Below are positions 1-10,855 of a stretch of DNA of 32,229 nt, piece by piece. Below the pieces are notes generated by a model. That model searched no databases. It saw nothing but the letters and a program-made list of their open reading frames with translations, and was not told the origin of the DNA. A program made the translations under genes and the position numbers. Within the stretch, counting starts at the first letter, position 1. Each line of letters starts with the position of its first letter. Source of the stretch: JAICUY01 sp038250515 (GTDB taxonomy: Bacteria > Chloroflexota > Limnocylindria > QHBO01); contig JBBSCG010000021.1 of assembly GCA_038250515.1 (NCBI GenBank), positions 1 through 32,229 on the forward strand, in the 5' to 3' direction.

Positions 1-292
1 GGTCTCTAACCGCAGTGGGCGTAGGGAACTTGAGAGGAGCTGCTCCTAGTACGAGAGGACCGGAGTGGACGAACCAATGTAGTACCAGTTGTCGTGCCAA
101 CGGCATTGCTGGGTAGGTATGTTCGGTTGGGATAAGCACTGAAAGCATCTAAGTGCGAAGCTCGCCTCAAGATGAGGTTCCCCACTGGGTTAACCAGGTA
201 AGACCGCAGCGAGACTAGCTGTTTGATAGGCCGCACGTGTAAGCGCAGTAATGCGTTCAGCCAAGCGGTACTAATGGTCGAGGGCTTGACCT
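1..292 (+). rRNA. rrl: 23S ribosomal RNA, 3' end (partial)
   Basis: The stretch is the 3' part of 23S rRNA (domain VI). The sarcin-ricin loop core, AGTACGAGAGGACCGGAGTG, is intact at about 48-67. The conserved ending, CCAAGCGGTACTAATGGTCG, runs to about 280 and is followed by the GAGGGCTTGACC tail that closes the molecule by pairing with its 5' end. The gene enters from beyond the left edge, so only its last roughly 290 nt are present. The exact 3' end is set from this conserved tail and could be off by a few bases. A complete 5S gene follows after about 130 nt, so this is the distal part of an rRNA operon. Confidence 0.95.
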
Positions 293-424
293 ATATTCAC
301 GCGTCTAGCACGTTGCTGGATCGCAAATCGGACGTCGCCACGGAGGCGACCAATCCACGACTCGATCGAAGCTTCCAGTCATGGTTCTGCTCCGCAGCGC
401 GGAGCGGGTTCCAATTGAAGATTA

Positions 425-542
<118 letters not shown>

Positions 543-889
543 TATTCATTTTCGCCGCCAGGCGCAGGATCTGGCCGGTCGCGCCCCCCGGCCCTGTTAT
601 CCTTCGACTCGTGGACCGCATCTGTCCGCTGTTGTCGTTGGGCTCGGACCGGCGTGCTGTCTGTGACGCCTTCGATGCTGACCACCGCTGCAGCGCCTCC
701 GATGCAGCGAACCCCCTGGACCGATCTCAGCAGCTGCATGTCTGCCTGACTCCGGCGCATACCGACTGTCGGTATTTCACGCGGTACGTGGCGAGCTCGG
801 CACTCCCGGTCATCGCCGGCGTGCAACGGCCGTCCGCCGACGTGGTGCTCTCGCCGACGCGCCTGGTGATCGATCCCCAGCCCGGGAGC
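543..889. other. Intergenic region after the rRNA operon
   Basis: No convincing gene is visible. A GC-rich hairpin with arms GGCCGG (573-578) and CCGGCC (588-593) lies shortly after 5S and could end the rRNA transcript, but no T-run follows it. The downstream LysM reading frame stays open back to 611, so the gene could begin earlier. The residues it would add there are Cys/Arg/His-rich and do not look like an exported protein's N-terminus. Confidence 0.4.
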
Positions 890-1330
890 ATGCGGGCGGG
901 TCCGCACTCTTCGGCCTGGTTCGCCGGCCGTGCCCTGATCGCCGGTGGCGTGCTCCTTGTGGCCGGGACGGGCGCGGTCACCAGCGGTGCCGTTGAACGG
1001 GTCTCGGGGTTCCTCGCTGGTTCGGCGCGGCCCGTCGATTCGGTCCCGCTCGCTCAGCCGTCGACGCCCGCGCCGACGCTCGAGGTGAGCCCCACGCCTG
1101 CGCCAACTGCTGTCGCCCCATCGGTGACGCCGTCGCCCGATGTGACGCCGTCGGCGAGCCCGATTCCGACCTCCGGCGTGGCGGGCGCTCCAACCTACGT
1201 CGTGCAGCCGGGGGATACGCTCCGCGGGATCGCCGACCGCTACGGGACGACAGTCGCTCGTCTTCAGCAGGCGAATGGAATCGCCGACGAGAACCTCATC
1301 GAGGTGGGCCAGATTCTCAACATTCCCTGA
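890..1330 (+). CDS. LysM domain membrane-anchored/secreted protein
   Basis: The protein is about 146 residues from the ATG at 890. A short basic start (MRAGPHSS) leads into a hydrophobic segment at about residues 8-30, a signal peptide or membrane anchor. A Pro/Thr/Ser-rich linker covers about 40-100, typical of wall-spanning regions. A single C-terminal LysM domain follows at about 103-146, beginning YVVQPGDTLRGIADRYG and ending in the usual VGQILNIP. LysM domains bind N-acetylglucosamine-containing glycans such as peptidoglycan, so the likely role is attachment to the cell wall. No enzymatic domain is present. The start is uncertain: the frame is open upstream and GTG codons at 842 and 845 are alternatives. 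I chose 890 because the hydrophobic segment then sits at the N-terminus. It converges with the glycosylase gene, ending only 9 bases from it. Confidence 0.8.
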   Translation: MRAGPHSSAWFAGRALIAGGVLLVAGTGAVTSGAVERVSGFLAGSARPVDSVPLAQPSTPAPTLEVSPTPAPTAVAPSVTPSPDVTPSASPIPTSGVAGAPTYVVQPGDTLRGIADRYGTTVARLQQANGIADENLIEVGQILNIP

Positions 1331-1339
1331 GCGGGGAGC

Positions 1340-2161
1340 TCAGAATGGGGGCTGGCACGTTCGGCAGAAGGTGGTCGCCTGCGACCCGCCGATCTGACGC
1401 AGCGGACGGTTGCAGCGCGGACATGGATCACCGCCGCGCAGATGCACCTTCAGCCGTTCGCGGTGCTGCACCTCGATGTGCGGCGGGACGAGCAGCCGCA
1501 GCTCGGCAGTGGCATCGGTCAATACGGAGCGCATGGCGTGGTAGAGCCGATCCACATCCTCGGGTGACAGTGTGCTGCGTCGACGCAGCGGCGCAAGGCG
1601 CGCTTCCCACAGGATCTCGTCGCTGTACGCGTTGCCGATGCCGGCCACGAAGCGCGGATTGCGCAGCAACGACTTCAGCTCGCCGGGGTGCCGCCGGATG
1701 CGCTGCCGGAAGGCCTCGAAAGTCAGCTCGGGATCGTCCGCGTCGGGGCCCATCTCGGTCCAGCCGGGGATCGAGCCCAAGTTGTCGGGATGCAGCAGGT
1801 AAACCTTGCCCAGCATCTCGCGGTCGACGTAGCGCAGCTCGCCCCCATCGGTGAAGCGAAGCCGCAGTCCGGTTCGAGCGCGCACCCGGGCTTTGCCGTC
1901 GTCGAGCAGCCAGAATCGTCCGGCGAGCATCGGGTTGACGACCAGCATGCGTTCAACAGATCCGTCACGAAGCAGCGGCAGCAGCAGGAACTTTCCGCGG
2001 CGAAGTGCCTGGCCCAGCGATATGCCGGCGAGCTCGTCGAGGTCGGCGGGGGTGGCGCGCGTGAGGATCGGCGCCGGCGCGCTGGCATCCCGCACCGTCC
2101 TGCCGGCGGCGCGTTCGGCGAGCTGTTCGGCGACGATCGTCAGATCGGGGAGCTCAGGCAT
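1340..2161 (-). CDS. mutM: Fpg/Nei family DNA glycosylase (divergent MutM-like)
   Basis: This 273-residue protein begins MPELPDLTIV. Proline 2 becomes the catalytic N-terminal nucleophile after Met removal, and the PE pair is kept. The catalytic lysine is visible in RRGKFLLLPL. The helix-two-turn-helix region contains GIGNAYSDEILWEARLAP. The C-terminal zinc finger is CPRC...CRTC. Members excise oxidised bases and cleave the abasic site by beta/delta elimination in base excision repair. Two features are odd. The zinc-finger position five residues before the third Cys, an arginine in E. coli Fpg (QRATFYC), is glutamine here (SQATTFC). The segment that is DPRKFG-like in Fpg reads DREMLG. Substrate preference may therefore differ from 8-oxoguanine. 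The ATG at 2161 was chosen over a longer frame reaching 2206 because the chemistry requires Met-Pro-Glu at the N-terminus. It is divergent from rpsA. Confidence 0.88.
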   Translation of the reverse strand: MPELPDLTIVAEQLAERAAGRTVRDASAPAPILTRATPADLDELAGISLGQALRRGKFLLLPLLRDGSVERMLVVNPMLAGRFWLLDDGKARVRARTGLRLRFTDGGELRYVDREMLGKVYLLHPDNLGSIPGWTEMGPDADDPELTFEAFRQRIRRHPGELKSLLRNPRFVAGIGNAYSDEILWEARLAPLRRRSTLSPEDVDRLYHAMRSVLTDATAELRLLVPPHIEVQHRERLKVHLRGGDPCPRCNRPLRQIGGSQATTFCRTCQPPF

Positions 2162-2310
2162 GGTGTTCGCTTGACCGTGTGGTATCCTTCGGCGGCTCTG
2201 TAGCACACAACCGCATAGCGTGCGCGGATACGTCGTTCCATCGGACCTAGACGGAGGAGCCCCCGAGTCGTCTCATCGAAGATGTCAGGAAGCCTTTCTA
2301 CAGTGTCTGG

Positions 2311-2336
2311 AATGCCCTCCGTGTGTGGAGGGCGTT
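2311..2336 (+). promoter_or_regulatory. Leader hairpin upstream of rpsA
   Basis: A near-perfect inverted repeat forms a stem of about 10 bp. The 5' arm at 2311-2320 (AATGCCCTCC) pairs with the 3' arm at 2327-2336 (GGAGGGCGTT), with one G-U pair and a GTGTGT loop. It lies about 40 nt before the proposed TTG start of S1 and is not followed by a T-run, so it does not look like a terminator. S1 synthesis is autoregulated through its mRNA leader in other bacteria. A similar role here is inference. Confidence 0.4.
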
Positions 2337-2376
2337 AGTTGTTACCGAGACATTACCGACAGGAGTGAACCGACAC

Positions 2377-4383
2377 TTGATCGAAGAGACGAAGCAGGTC
2401 GTCGAGCCGACTGACGAGCAGCAGGCCGCGGTATCCGACCAGGAGGCCGCCGAAGAGGCGACCACCGCTGGGGCGAATGGCACTGAGGCCGCGCACAGCA
2501 CCGATACCGCTGAGAGCACCAATACAGCGGACGGCAGCGGTACCGCTGAGAGCACCGATACGGCGGACAGCACCGCGCCCGCGCCCGAGGTTGTATCCGC
2601 AGAGGCGGAGCCAGAGCCCGAGCAGACGCAGGAGCCCCAAACCGCCGGGACAGAGGCAGAGGACGGATCGGCCCAGCAGCCGGAGGCCCAGCTGCCGGAG
2701 GCTGAGTCCGAGCCGATGACCATGGCCGAGCTCCTCGAGAATCCGGACAACGAGGTCAAGAGTCTCAAGCACGGTGACGTCGTCGAGGGCACCGTGGTGC
2801 GAATCGATCCGGACGAAATCCTGGTCGATTTCGGTGGTAAGAGCGAAGGCGTCGTCAGCAACCGCGAGCTCATGTCGCGTCGCGGTCCACGCGACAACGA
2901 CGAGAGCCGGGCTGAGCTGAAGATGGGCGACGAGGTGCTCGTCTATGTCCTCCAGCCCGAGTCGCCCGAGGGTCACGCCGTCCTGTCGCTGCGTCGCGCC
3001 GGTCTCGAGCGCAAGTGGCGCGCGATGCAGGAGCGCTTCGATGCCGGCGAGATCGTCGAGGCACGTGTCATCGATCACAACAAGGGTGGCCTGATCGTCG
3101 ATCTCGGCGTGCGCGGCTTCGTGCCGATCAGCCAAATCGTCGACTTCCCGCGGCGTCCGCGCGACGAGCAGCCGCGCGACGCGGCACAGGAGATCGCCGA
3201 GAAGCTGCAGCCGTTCGTCGGTCGCACTCTTCGCCTCAAGATCCTGGAGGTGAACCGCAAAGCCAACCGCCTGATCCTGTCCGAGAAGGTCGCACTCTAC
3301 GAGGAACGGCGCGAGAAGCGTGACGAGCTGTTCAGCAGCCTGCAGGTCGGCCAGCGGGTCACCGGCCAGGTGCGCAGCATCGCGCCGTTCGGCGTGTTCA
3401 TCGACCTGGGTGGCATCGACGGCCTGGTGCACAAGAGCGAGCTGAGCTGGAACAAGGTCAACAACCCCGAGACCGCGTACGCCATGGGCGACGAGGTCGA
3501 GGCCGAGGTGATCGACATCAACCACGAGCGCGGCCGGATCAGCCTCTCGATTCGTCGCCTCCAGCCCGATCCGTGGCAGGAGTCGGTGGCCAAGTACACC
3601 ATCGGCGACGCCATCGAGGGAACCGTCACCAAGCTCGTGAACTTCGGTGCCTTCGTCCGCGTTGAGGAGGGGCTCGAGGGCCTCATCCATATCAGCGAGC
3701 TCTCCAGCCAGCGCGTCGCGCATCCGGGCGACGTGGTCAAGGAGGGCGAGGTGCTGAAGCTGAAGATCATCTCGCTCGACTCCGAAAGGCATCGGCTGGG
3801 ACTCAGCCTCAAACATGCGGAAGAGCGTCCGGCAATGACGCCTGCCGCCGGCCCATCGCTGCGCGAGGAGCGCCCGCGTCGCGAGCGTCCCCAGCGACGC
3901 GAGCGCTTCCGTCCGGAGGATGCGACCGCTGAGCCGGAGGAGGGGATCGACAACACCATGGCCGCGGCGTTCGCCGAATCGGGCCTGCTCGAGCAGTTCC
4001 GTGCGTCGCAGGCGCAGCGTGACGCCGAGCCCAAGGCTGCGAAGTCGCCCGCCCCGTCTCCAGAGGCTGCCGCCGAACCAGCGGAGTCTGCGCCCAGCGA
4101 GGCGACGACCGAAGGCGAGCCACAGGCCGAGCCTGTCGGTGCTGAAGCTGAGCCAGAGCCCGAAGCCGAAACGGTCGCCGCTGACGCGAAGCCACAGGCC
4201 GAGCCTCAGCCAGAGCCTGAGCCCGAAGCGGCCGCAGCTGACGCGGAGCCACAGGTCGAGCCCGAGGCGGAGCCTGAAGCCGAGGCGGTCACCGCTGATG
4301 TTGAACCGGCGGCCGAAGCCGAGCCACAGGCCGAGGCAGAGTCCCAGGCCGAGGCGCCTGTCGAGGAAAGCGCTAAGGTCTGA
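2377..4383 (+). CDS. rpsA: 30S ribosomal protein S1 (four S1 domains, long acidic tails)
   Basis: The protein has about 668 residues from a TTG start at 2377, preceded by AGGAG at 2361-2365. A GTG at 2323 is possible but lies inside the leader hairpin. Four OB-fold S1 motifs are clear, at about residues 130-200, 223-305, 322-392 and 407-480. The third and fourth carry canonical cores such as GQVRSIAPFGVFIDLGG and GTVTKLVNFGAFVRVEEG. S1 binds mRNA on the 30S subunit and helps initiation. Four-domain S1 proteins are usual outside the six-domain proteobacterial form. Unusual are the flanks: an N-terminal region of about 125 residues rich in Thr, Ala, Ser and Glu, and a C-terminal tail of about 185 residues made largely of Glu-Pro-Ala repeats. 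Both are strongly acidic and probably disordered. It stands as a single gene between mutM and clpC. Confidence 0.92.
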   Translation: MIEETKQVVEPTDEQQAAVSDQEAAEEATTAGANGTEAAHSTDTAESTNTADGSGTAESTDTADSTAPAPEVVSAEAEPEPEQTQEPQTAGTEAEDGSAQQPEAQLPEAESEPMTMAELLENPDNEVKSLKHGDVVEGTVVRIDPDEILVDFGGKSEGVVSNRELMSRRGPRDNDESRAELKMGDEVLVYVLQPESPEGHAVLSLRRAGLERKWRAMQERFDAGEIVEARVIDHNKGGLIVDLGVRGFVPISQIVDFPRRPRDEQPRDAAQEIAEKLQPFVGRTLRLKILEVNRKANRLILSEKVALYEERREKRDELFSSLQVGQRVTGQVRSIAPFGVFIDLGGIDGLVHKSELSWNKVNNPETAYAMGDEVEAEVIDINHERGRISLSIRRLQPDPWQESVAKYTIGDAIEGTVTKLVNFGAFVRVEEGLEGLIHISELSSQRVAHPGDVVKEGEVLKLKIISLDSERHRLGLSLKHAEERPAMTPAAGPSLREERPRRERPQRRERFRPEDATAEPEEGIDNTMAAAFAESGLLEQFRASQAQRDAEPKAAKSPAPSPEAAAEPAESAPSEATTEGEPQAEPVGAEAEPEPEAETVAADAKPQAEPQPEPEPEAAAADAEPQVEPEAEPEAEAVTADVEPAAEAEPQAEAESQAEAPVEESAKV

Positions 4384-4593
4384 CCGATGCCGGCGGCTCA
4401 CCGCCATCGCATTTCTGACGCGCTTGGGGCGGATCCGGAATCGGGCCCGCCTCATGCATTACCCGCGCACAAGTGAGCCGGATGCCGCCCTGCTGCGTAG
4501 TAACTGAATAGAGGCACCGTTCGGCGTCAGTGCCGTACACTCATCTGAAGCGTTTGCGAACGGCGCCATAACCACCCGAGCACGGAACGCGAC
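4384..4593. other. Intergenic region between rpsA and clpC
   Basis: No gene is visible. A short stem-loop, GGCGG-CTCA-CCGCC (4392-4405), begins 8 nt after the rpsA stop and is followed by ATCGCATTTCT. It could be a weak rpsA terminator. The rest must hold the clpC promoter, but I see no convincing -35/-10 pair and no clear CtsR-type heptad repeat. Confidence 0.3.
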
Positions 4594-7077
<2,484 letters not shown>

Positions 7078-7147
7078 CCGCGGCCCGGCGCCGGCACTAA
7101 GCGCGGCGTAACGCGGCGGTAAGCCGTCGCGTGGCAAGATTGGCCAC

Positions 7148-8524
7148 GTGCCCGCCTTCCGATCCGTCCACGTCTGCCAGAGCTGTGGCGGAACGACGCC
7201 AAAGTGGGCTGGACAGTGCCCCGCCTGCGGCGCGTGGAACACCCTGGTCGAGACGGTGCTGCCGCGCCCCGGGGCCGAGCGCCGGTCGCGCGGCGTCGCG
7301 CGTGGGACGCCCGCCGGCATCGAGCCGATCGGCAGCGTCTCCAGCGCCGAGGCGTCGCGGCTTGCCTCGGGGATCGGCGAGGTCGACCGCGTCCTGGGTG
7401 GCGGCCTGGTGCCGGGCTCGATCGTGCTGTTCGGAGGTGATCCGGGGATCGGCAAGTCGACGCTCCTGCTCCAGCTCGCCGGCCGGCTGGCGCGCGCCGG
7501 AAGCCGCGTGCTGTACGTCACCGGCGAGGAGTCCGCGCGCCAGGTGCGCGGCAGGGCGGAGCGCATCGGGGCGGTGGTTGACGGCCTTGACCTGCTGGCG
7601 ACCACCGAGCTGGAGACGGCGCTGGCCGGAATCGAGTCTCAGGCGCCCGCGTTCGCGGTGGTTGACAGCGTGCAGAGCCTTTCCAGCGGCGAGCTGACCG
7701 GCCCCGCCGGCAGCGTCGGCCAGGTCCGCGAGGTGGCTGCACGGCTAGCCGAGCTCGCCAAGGCCGGGTCGACCGCCGTCGCGCTGGTCGGCCACGTGAC
7801 GAAAGAGGGGACCGTCGCCGGCCCGCGGACGCTGGAGCACCTGGTCGACGCGGTGGTGTATCTCGAGGGCGAGCGGCTCGGATCGACCCGACTGATCCGC
7901 GCCGCCAAGAACCGGTTCGGCTCGACGGACGAGGTCGGCGTGCTCGAGATGCGCGGCGACGGACTGGCCGAAGTCGCCGACGCCTCGCGCTTCTTCCTGG
8001 AGTCCGAGCAGCCGCCGGTCGCCGGCAGCGCGGTCATCATCGCGCTCGAGGGAACCCGGCCGCTGGCGGTCGAGATCCAGGCGCTCGTGGCGCCGGCGGG
8101 CTACGGCTCGCCGCGACGTGCCACGACGGGGATCGATACCAATCGGGTGCTCATGCTCATCGCCGTGCTGGCCCGGCACGCCGGCGTCAACCTGATCAGC
8201 CACGACGTGTACGTCAACGTCGCCGGCGGCCTGCGCATCGAGGAGCCGGCCGCCGACCTGGCCGTGGCGGTCGCCCTCGCATCGTCGCTCCGCGAGCGGC
8301 CGATCAGGACGGGAACCGTGCTCGCCGGCGAGCTGTCGCTTTCGGGGCGGCTGCGGGCAGCGACGCGCTCCGAGCGGCGCCAGGCGGAGGCCAGCCGGCT
8401 CGGCTTCGAGCGGCTGATCACCGGGCCGCTGCGCGATGCCGCCGCTCGCTCACCGGCCAATGGCTCGATCGCCACGGCATCGGACATCAGGACCGCTCTG
8501 TCGCTGGCGCTCGCCGAGGGCTGA
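7148..8524 (+). CDS. radA: DNA repair protein RadA (Sms)
   Basis: This 458-residue RadA starts at a GTG. The N-terminal C4 zinc finger is CQSC...CPAC within residues 9-27. A RecA-like ATPase core has Walker A GGDPGIGKS at about 97. The RadA-specific KNRFG motif is at 254-258 and is required for branch migration in E. coli RadA. The C-terminal part, from about 285, is the Lon-protease-like domain that forms the hexamer but lacks protease activity. RadA processes recombination intermediates during homologous recombination. Length and motif order are normal. It follows clpC and precedes the PIN/TRAM gene, a neighbourhood seen in many Gram-positive-type genomes. Confidence 0.96.
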   Translation: MPAFRSVHVCQSCGGTTPKWAGQCPACGAWNTLVETVLPRPGAERRSRGVARGTPAGIEPIGSVSSAEASRLASGIGEVDRVLGGGLVPGSIVLFGGDPGIGKSTLLLQLAGRLARAGSRVLYVTGEESARQVRGRAERIGAVVDGLDLLATTELETALAGIESQAPAFAVVDSVQSLSSGELTGPAGSVGQVREVAARLAELAKAGSTAVALVGHVTKEGTVAGPRTLEHLVDAVVYLEGERLGSTRLIRAAKNRFGSTDEVGVLEMRGDGLAEVADASRFFLESEQPPVAGSAVIIALEGTRPLAVEIQALVAPAGYGSPRRATTGIDTNRVLMLIAVLARHAGVNLISHDVYVNVAGGLRIEEPAADLAVAVALASSLRERPIRTGTVLAGELSLSGRLRAATRSERRQAEASRLGFERLITGPLRDAAARSPANGSIATASDIRTALSLALAEG

Positions 8525-8663
8525 GCGCCGATTGCCGTCCATTGCCGCGCTGCGGAGGCCGTGCTAGTGTTGCCGCCCGCTCCGGCGGTGCGCGCATCGG
8601 AGCTTCATCCATTCATTCGCGTGGCGCGCGTCGGTCCATCATCAGCTCGAACTTATTCGGTCC

Positions 8664-9713
8664 ATGTCCAAGCTCATCCAGCTCATCGGAGCGCTGTTCG
8701 GCACCCTCTTCGGGTTCGTCCTCGGCCTCCTCATCCTGCATAACGCCCCCGGCGCAGTGGCGGTGGCGAACCGGCCTGCCTTCCTGGCGGCGCTGGTCGC
8801 GGCGTCGCTGCTGTTCGGCTACCTCGCCATTCCGTACGTCACCGTCTATCCGTCGCGCTGGATCAGGGATCGGCTGGCGGCGGCGGGCGCGGGCTCGTAT
8901 GCCCTCGGGGTCGCCGCCATCGTGGTGGGACTGCTGATGGGCGCCCTGATCGGCATCCCGCTGGGCGAGATCAAGGGTTTGGCGGGCCAGCTGCTGCCTC
9001 CGATCGTGGCGCTGCTGCTGGTCGTGAGCATGCTGGCCGCGACTCTCTACAAGCGCGACATCCTCCTGCCTGCCTTCGGCTCGCTGCTGCCCGGCGCCCG
9101 TCGGCGCAGCGCGCCCCAGTCGGTCGTGGTCGACACGTCCGCCGTGATCGACGGCAGGATCGTGGACATCGGCAAGACCGGGTTCATCATGGGCAACCTG
9201 GTGGTGCCGCGTTTCGTGCTCGACGAGCTGCAGCGCATCGCCGACTCACCGGACGCCATGCGGCGCAACCGGGGTCGACGCGGCCTGGAGATGCTGACCG
9301 CGCTCCAGAAGGACGCCATCTCGCCGGTTGAGGTGACCGACACCGACTACCCCGAGATCACCGAGGTCGACGCCAAGCTGGTGGCCTATGCGCGCGACCA
9401 CGGCAGCGCGATCCTGACCAACGACTTCAACCTGAACCGTGTCGCCGAGATCCAGGGGATTCGCGTGCTCAACATCAACGCGCTGGCCAACGCGGTGAAG
9501 GCGGTCGTGCATCCGGGCGAGGAGATGAGCGTGCGGATCATCCAGGAGGGCAAGGAGCAGGGACAGGGCGTCGGCTACCTGGACGACGGCACGATGATCG
9601 TGGTCGAGAACGGCGTGCGCTTCATGGACAGCGATCTGCCGATCACGGTCACGCGCGTCCTCCAGACGGTCGCCGGCCGCATGATCTTCGCCCAACCTCG
9701 CGACGGCGCGTGA
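8664..9713 (+). CDS. PIN and TRAM domain membrane protein (YacL family)
   Basis: This 349-residue protein has four predicted membrane segments at about 5-25, 38-60, 79-98 and 108-128. They are followed by a PIN nuclease domain starting VVVDTSAVIDGRIVDIG, with acidic residues D157 and D163. A C-terminal TRAM domain covers about 285-349 and contains GQGVGYLDDGTMIVVENG. PIN domains are metal-dependent RNases and TRAM domains bind RNA, so the family is viewed as a membrane-tethered RNA-binding nuclease of unproven substrate. It overlaps ispDF by 4 nt (GTGA), which implies translational coupling. No good ribosome binding site is visible before the ATG at 8664, but the first residues (MSKLIQLIGALFG) fit the family. 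Confidence 0.92.
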   Translation: MSKLIQLIGALFGTLFGFVLGLLILHNAPGAVAVANRPAFLAALVAASLLFGYLAIPYVTVYPSRWIRDRLAAAGAGSYALGVAAIVVGLLMGALIGIPLGEIKGLAGQLLPPIVALLLVVSMLAATLYKRDILLPAFGSLLPGARRRSAPQSVVVDTSAVIDGRIVDIGKTGFIMGNLVVPRFVLDELQRIADSPDAMRRNRGRRGLEMLTALQKDAISPVEVTDTDYPEITEVDAKLVAYARDHGSAILTNDFNLNRVAEIQGIRVLNINALANAVKAVVHPGEEMSVRIIQEGKEQGQGVGYLDDGTMIVVENGVRFMDSDLPITVTRVLQTVAGRMIFAQPRDGA

Positions 9714-10855
9714 CCGCACCATTCGCCGCCGTGCTGGTTGCCGCCGGCCGAAGCCGGCGGATGGGAAGCGACAAGCTGTGGATCGACCTGTTCGGCAGGC
9801 CGATCTGGCGCTGGGGCCTGGACGCTCTGCTCGCGACACCGCTGCTTGAGCGTCTCGCCCTGGTCGTGCCCCCCGGCTCACAGGCTCGTTTCAGAGCGTT
9901 GACTCCGCCTGACCGATGCCTCCTGGTCGATGGCGGCGCATCCCGCCGAGATTCTGTGCTGGCCGGTCTCGCCGTCCTGACCGATGCGGGCTGTGGTGAC
10001 GAGACCATCGTGCTGGTCCATGACGCGGCCCGCCCGGCGGTCAGCGCCGAGCTCGTCGCCCGCGTGTTGGTTGCGGCAGGCGAGGGCGGCGGCGTGGTGC
10101 CGGCGCTGCCCGTGCCCGACACCCTGATGCGCGCTTCGGGCCAGCACGTGGATCGCGAGGGAGTCGTGGCGGCCCAGACGCCGCAGCTCGGGCGTCTGCG
10201 CGACCTCCGAGAGGCGCTTTCGGCCGGCGACTTCACCGACGAGGCCTCGGCGCTCGCCGCGGCGGGCCTCGAGGTTCGCGTGGTGGCCGGCGACCCGGCG
10301 AACCGCAAGCTCACCGAGCCGGCCGACCTCGAGCTGCTCCGCGCGGTGCTCCGCGCGCGCGCTGTCCCGGTCGAGGGCCCGGCGGCCAGACCCGTTGGGA
10401 TCGGCTTCGATGCACATCGGTTCGAATCCGGTCGGCCATTGCGCCTGGGTGGCCTCGGCTGGCCCGATGCCGTCGGGCTCGCGGGTCATTCCGACGGAGA
10501 CGCGGCGCTGCACGCGGTCATTGATGCGCTGCTCGGCGCCGCGGGTCTCGGAGACATCGGCAGCCTCTTTCCGCCGGACGAACGCTGGCGAGATGCCGAC
10601 TCCGCGGAGCTCGTGGTACATGCCGTCGAGCGGTTGGCAACCGCCGGCTGGCGACCGGCGAGCGTCGACCTGGCGATCGTTGCGGTGGCGCCGGCGATCG
10701 CGCCACGGCGCAAGGAGATGAGCGAGCGAATCGCCGCGCTGCTCGGCCTATCGCTCGACGCGGTCAGCGTCAAGGGGACGACGTCCGACGGGCTCGGCCT
10801 TCCCGGTGGAGAGGGGATCGCGGCCTATGCGGTGGCCACGGTCGCGCGCGCATGA
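9710..10855 (+). CDS. ispDF: Bifunctional IspD/IspF isoprenoid enzyme
   Basis: A 381-residue fusion covers two non-consecutive steps of the MEP pathway. The N-terminal half (about 1-220) is the cytidylyltransferase that makes CDP-methylerythritol, with the nucleotide loop AAGRSRRMGSDK and the VHDAARP motif. The C-terminal half (about 227-381) is the cyclodiphosphate synthase. Its metal ligands D234 and H236 (GFDAHRF) and H268 (DAALHAVIDALLG) are present, as is GDIGSLFPPD. The usual GFTGRGEGIA motif near the end is shortened to GLPGGEGIAA, losing the arginine. The start is a GTG overlapping the PIN/TRAM stop, and the stop overlaps rlmB. The product feeds isopentenyl diphosphate synthesis for quinones and carotenoids. 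Confidence 0.95.
   Translation: MTAPFAAVLVAAGRSRRMGSDKLWIDLFGRPIWRWGLDALLATPLLERLALVVPPGSQARFRALTPPDRCLLVDGGASRRDSVLAGLAVLTDAGCGDETIVLVHDAARPAVSAELVARVLVAAGEGGGVVPALPVPDTLMRASGQHVDREGVVAAQTPQLGRLRDLREALSAGDFTDEASALAAAGLEVRVVAGDPANRKLTEPADLELLRAVLRARAVPVEGPAARPVGIGFDAHRFESGRPLRLGGLGWPDAVGLAGHSDGDAALHAVIDALLGAAGLGDIGSLFPPDERWRDADSAELVVHAVERLATAGWRPASVDLAIVAVAPAIAPRRKEMSERIAALLGLSLDAVSVKGTTSDGLGLPGGEGIAAYAVATVARA

Noticed and set aside
4030..4380. CRISPR-like or tandem DNA repeats in the 3' part of rpsA
   Set aside because: The repetition comes from Glu-Pro-Ala codon runs in the S1 tail. Units vary in length and there are no unique spacers.
2353..4455. A 700-residue minus-strand reading frame opposite rpsA
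   Set aside because: It mirrors the codon bias of the S1 gene, is made of Leu/Arg/Gly-rich low-complexity residues and has no family features. High GC content yields such long antisense frames.
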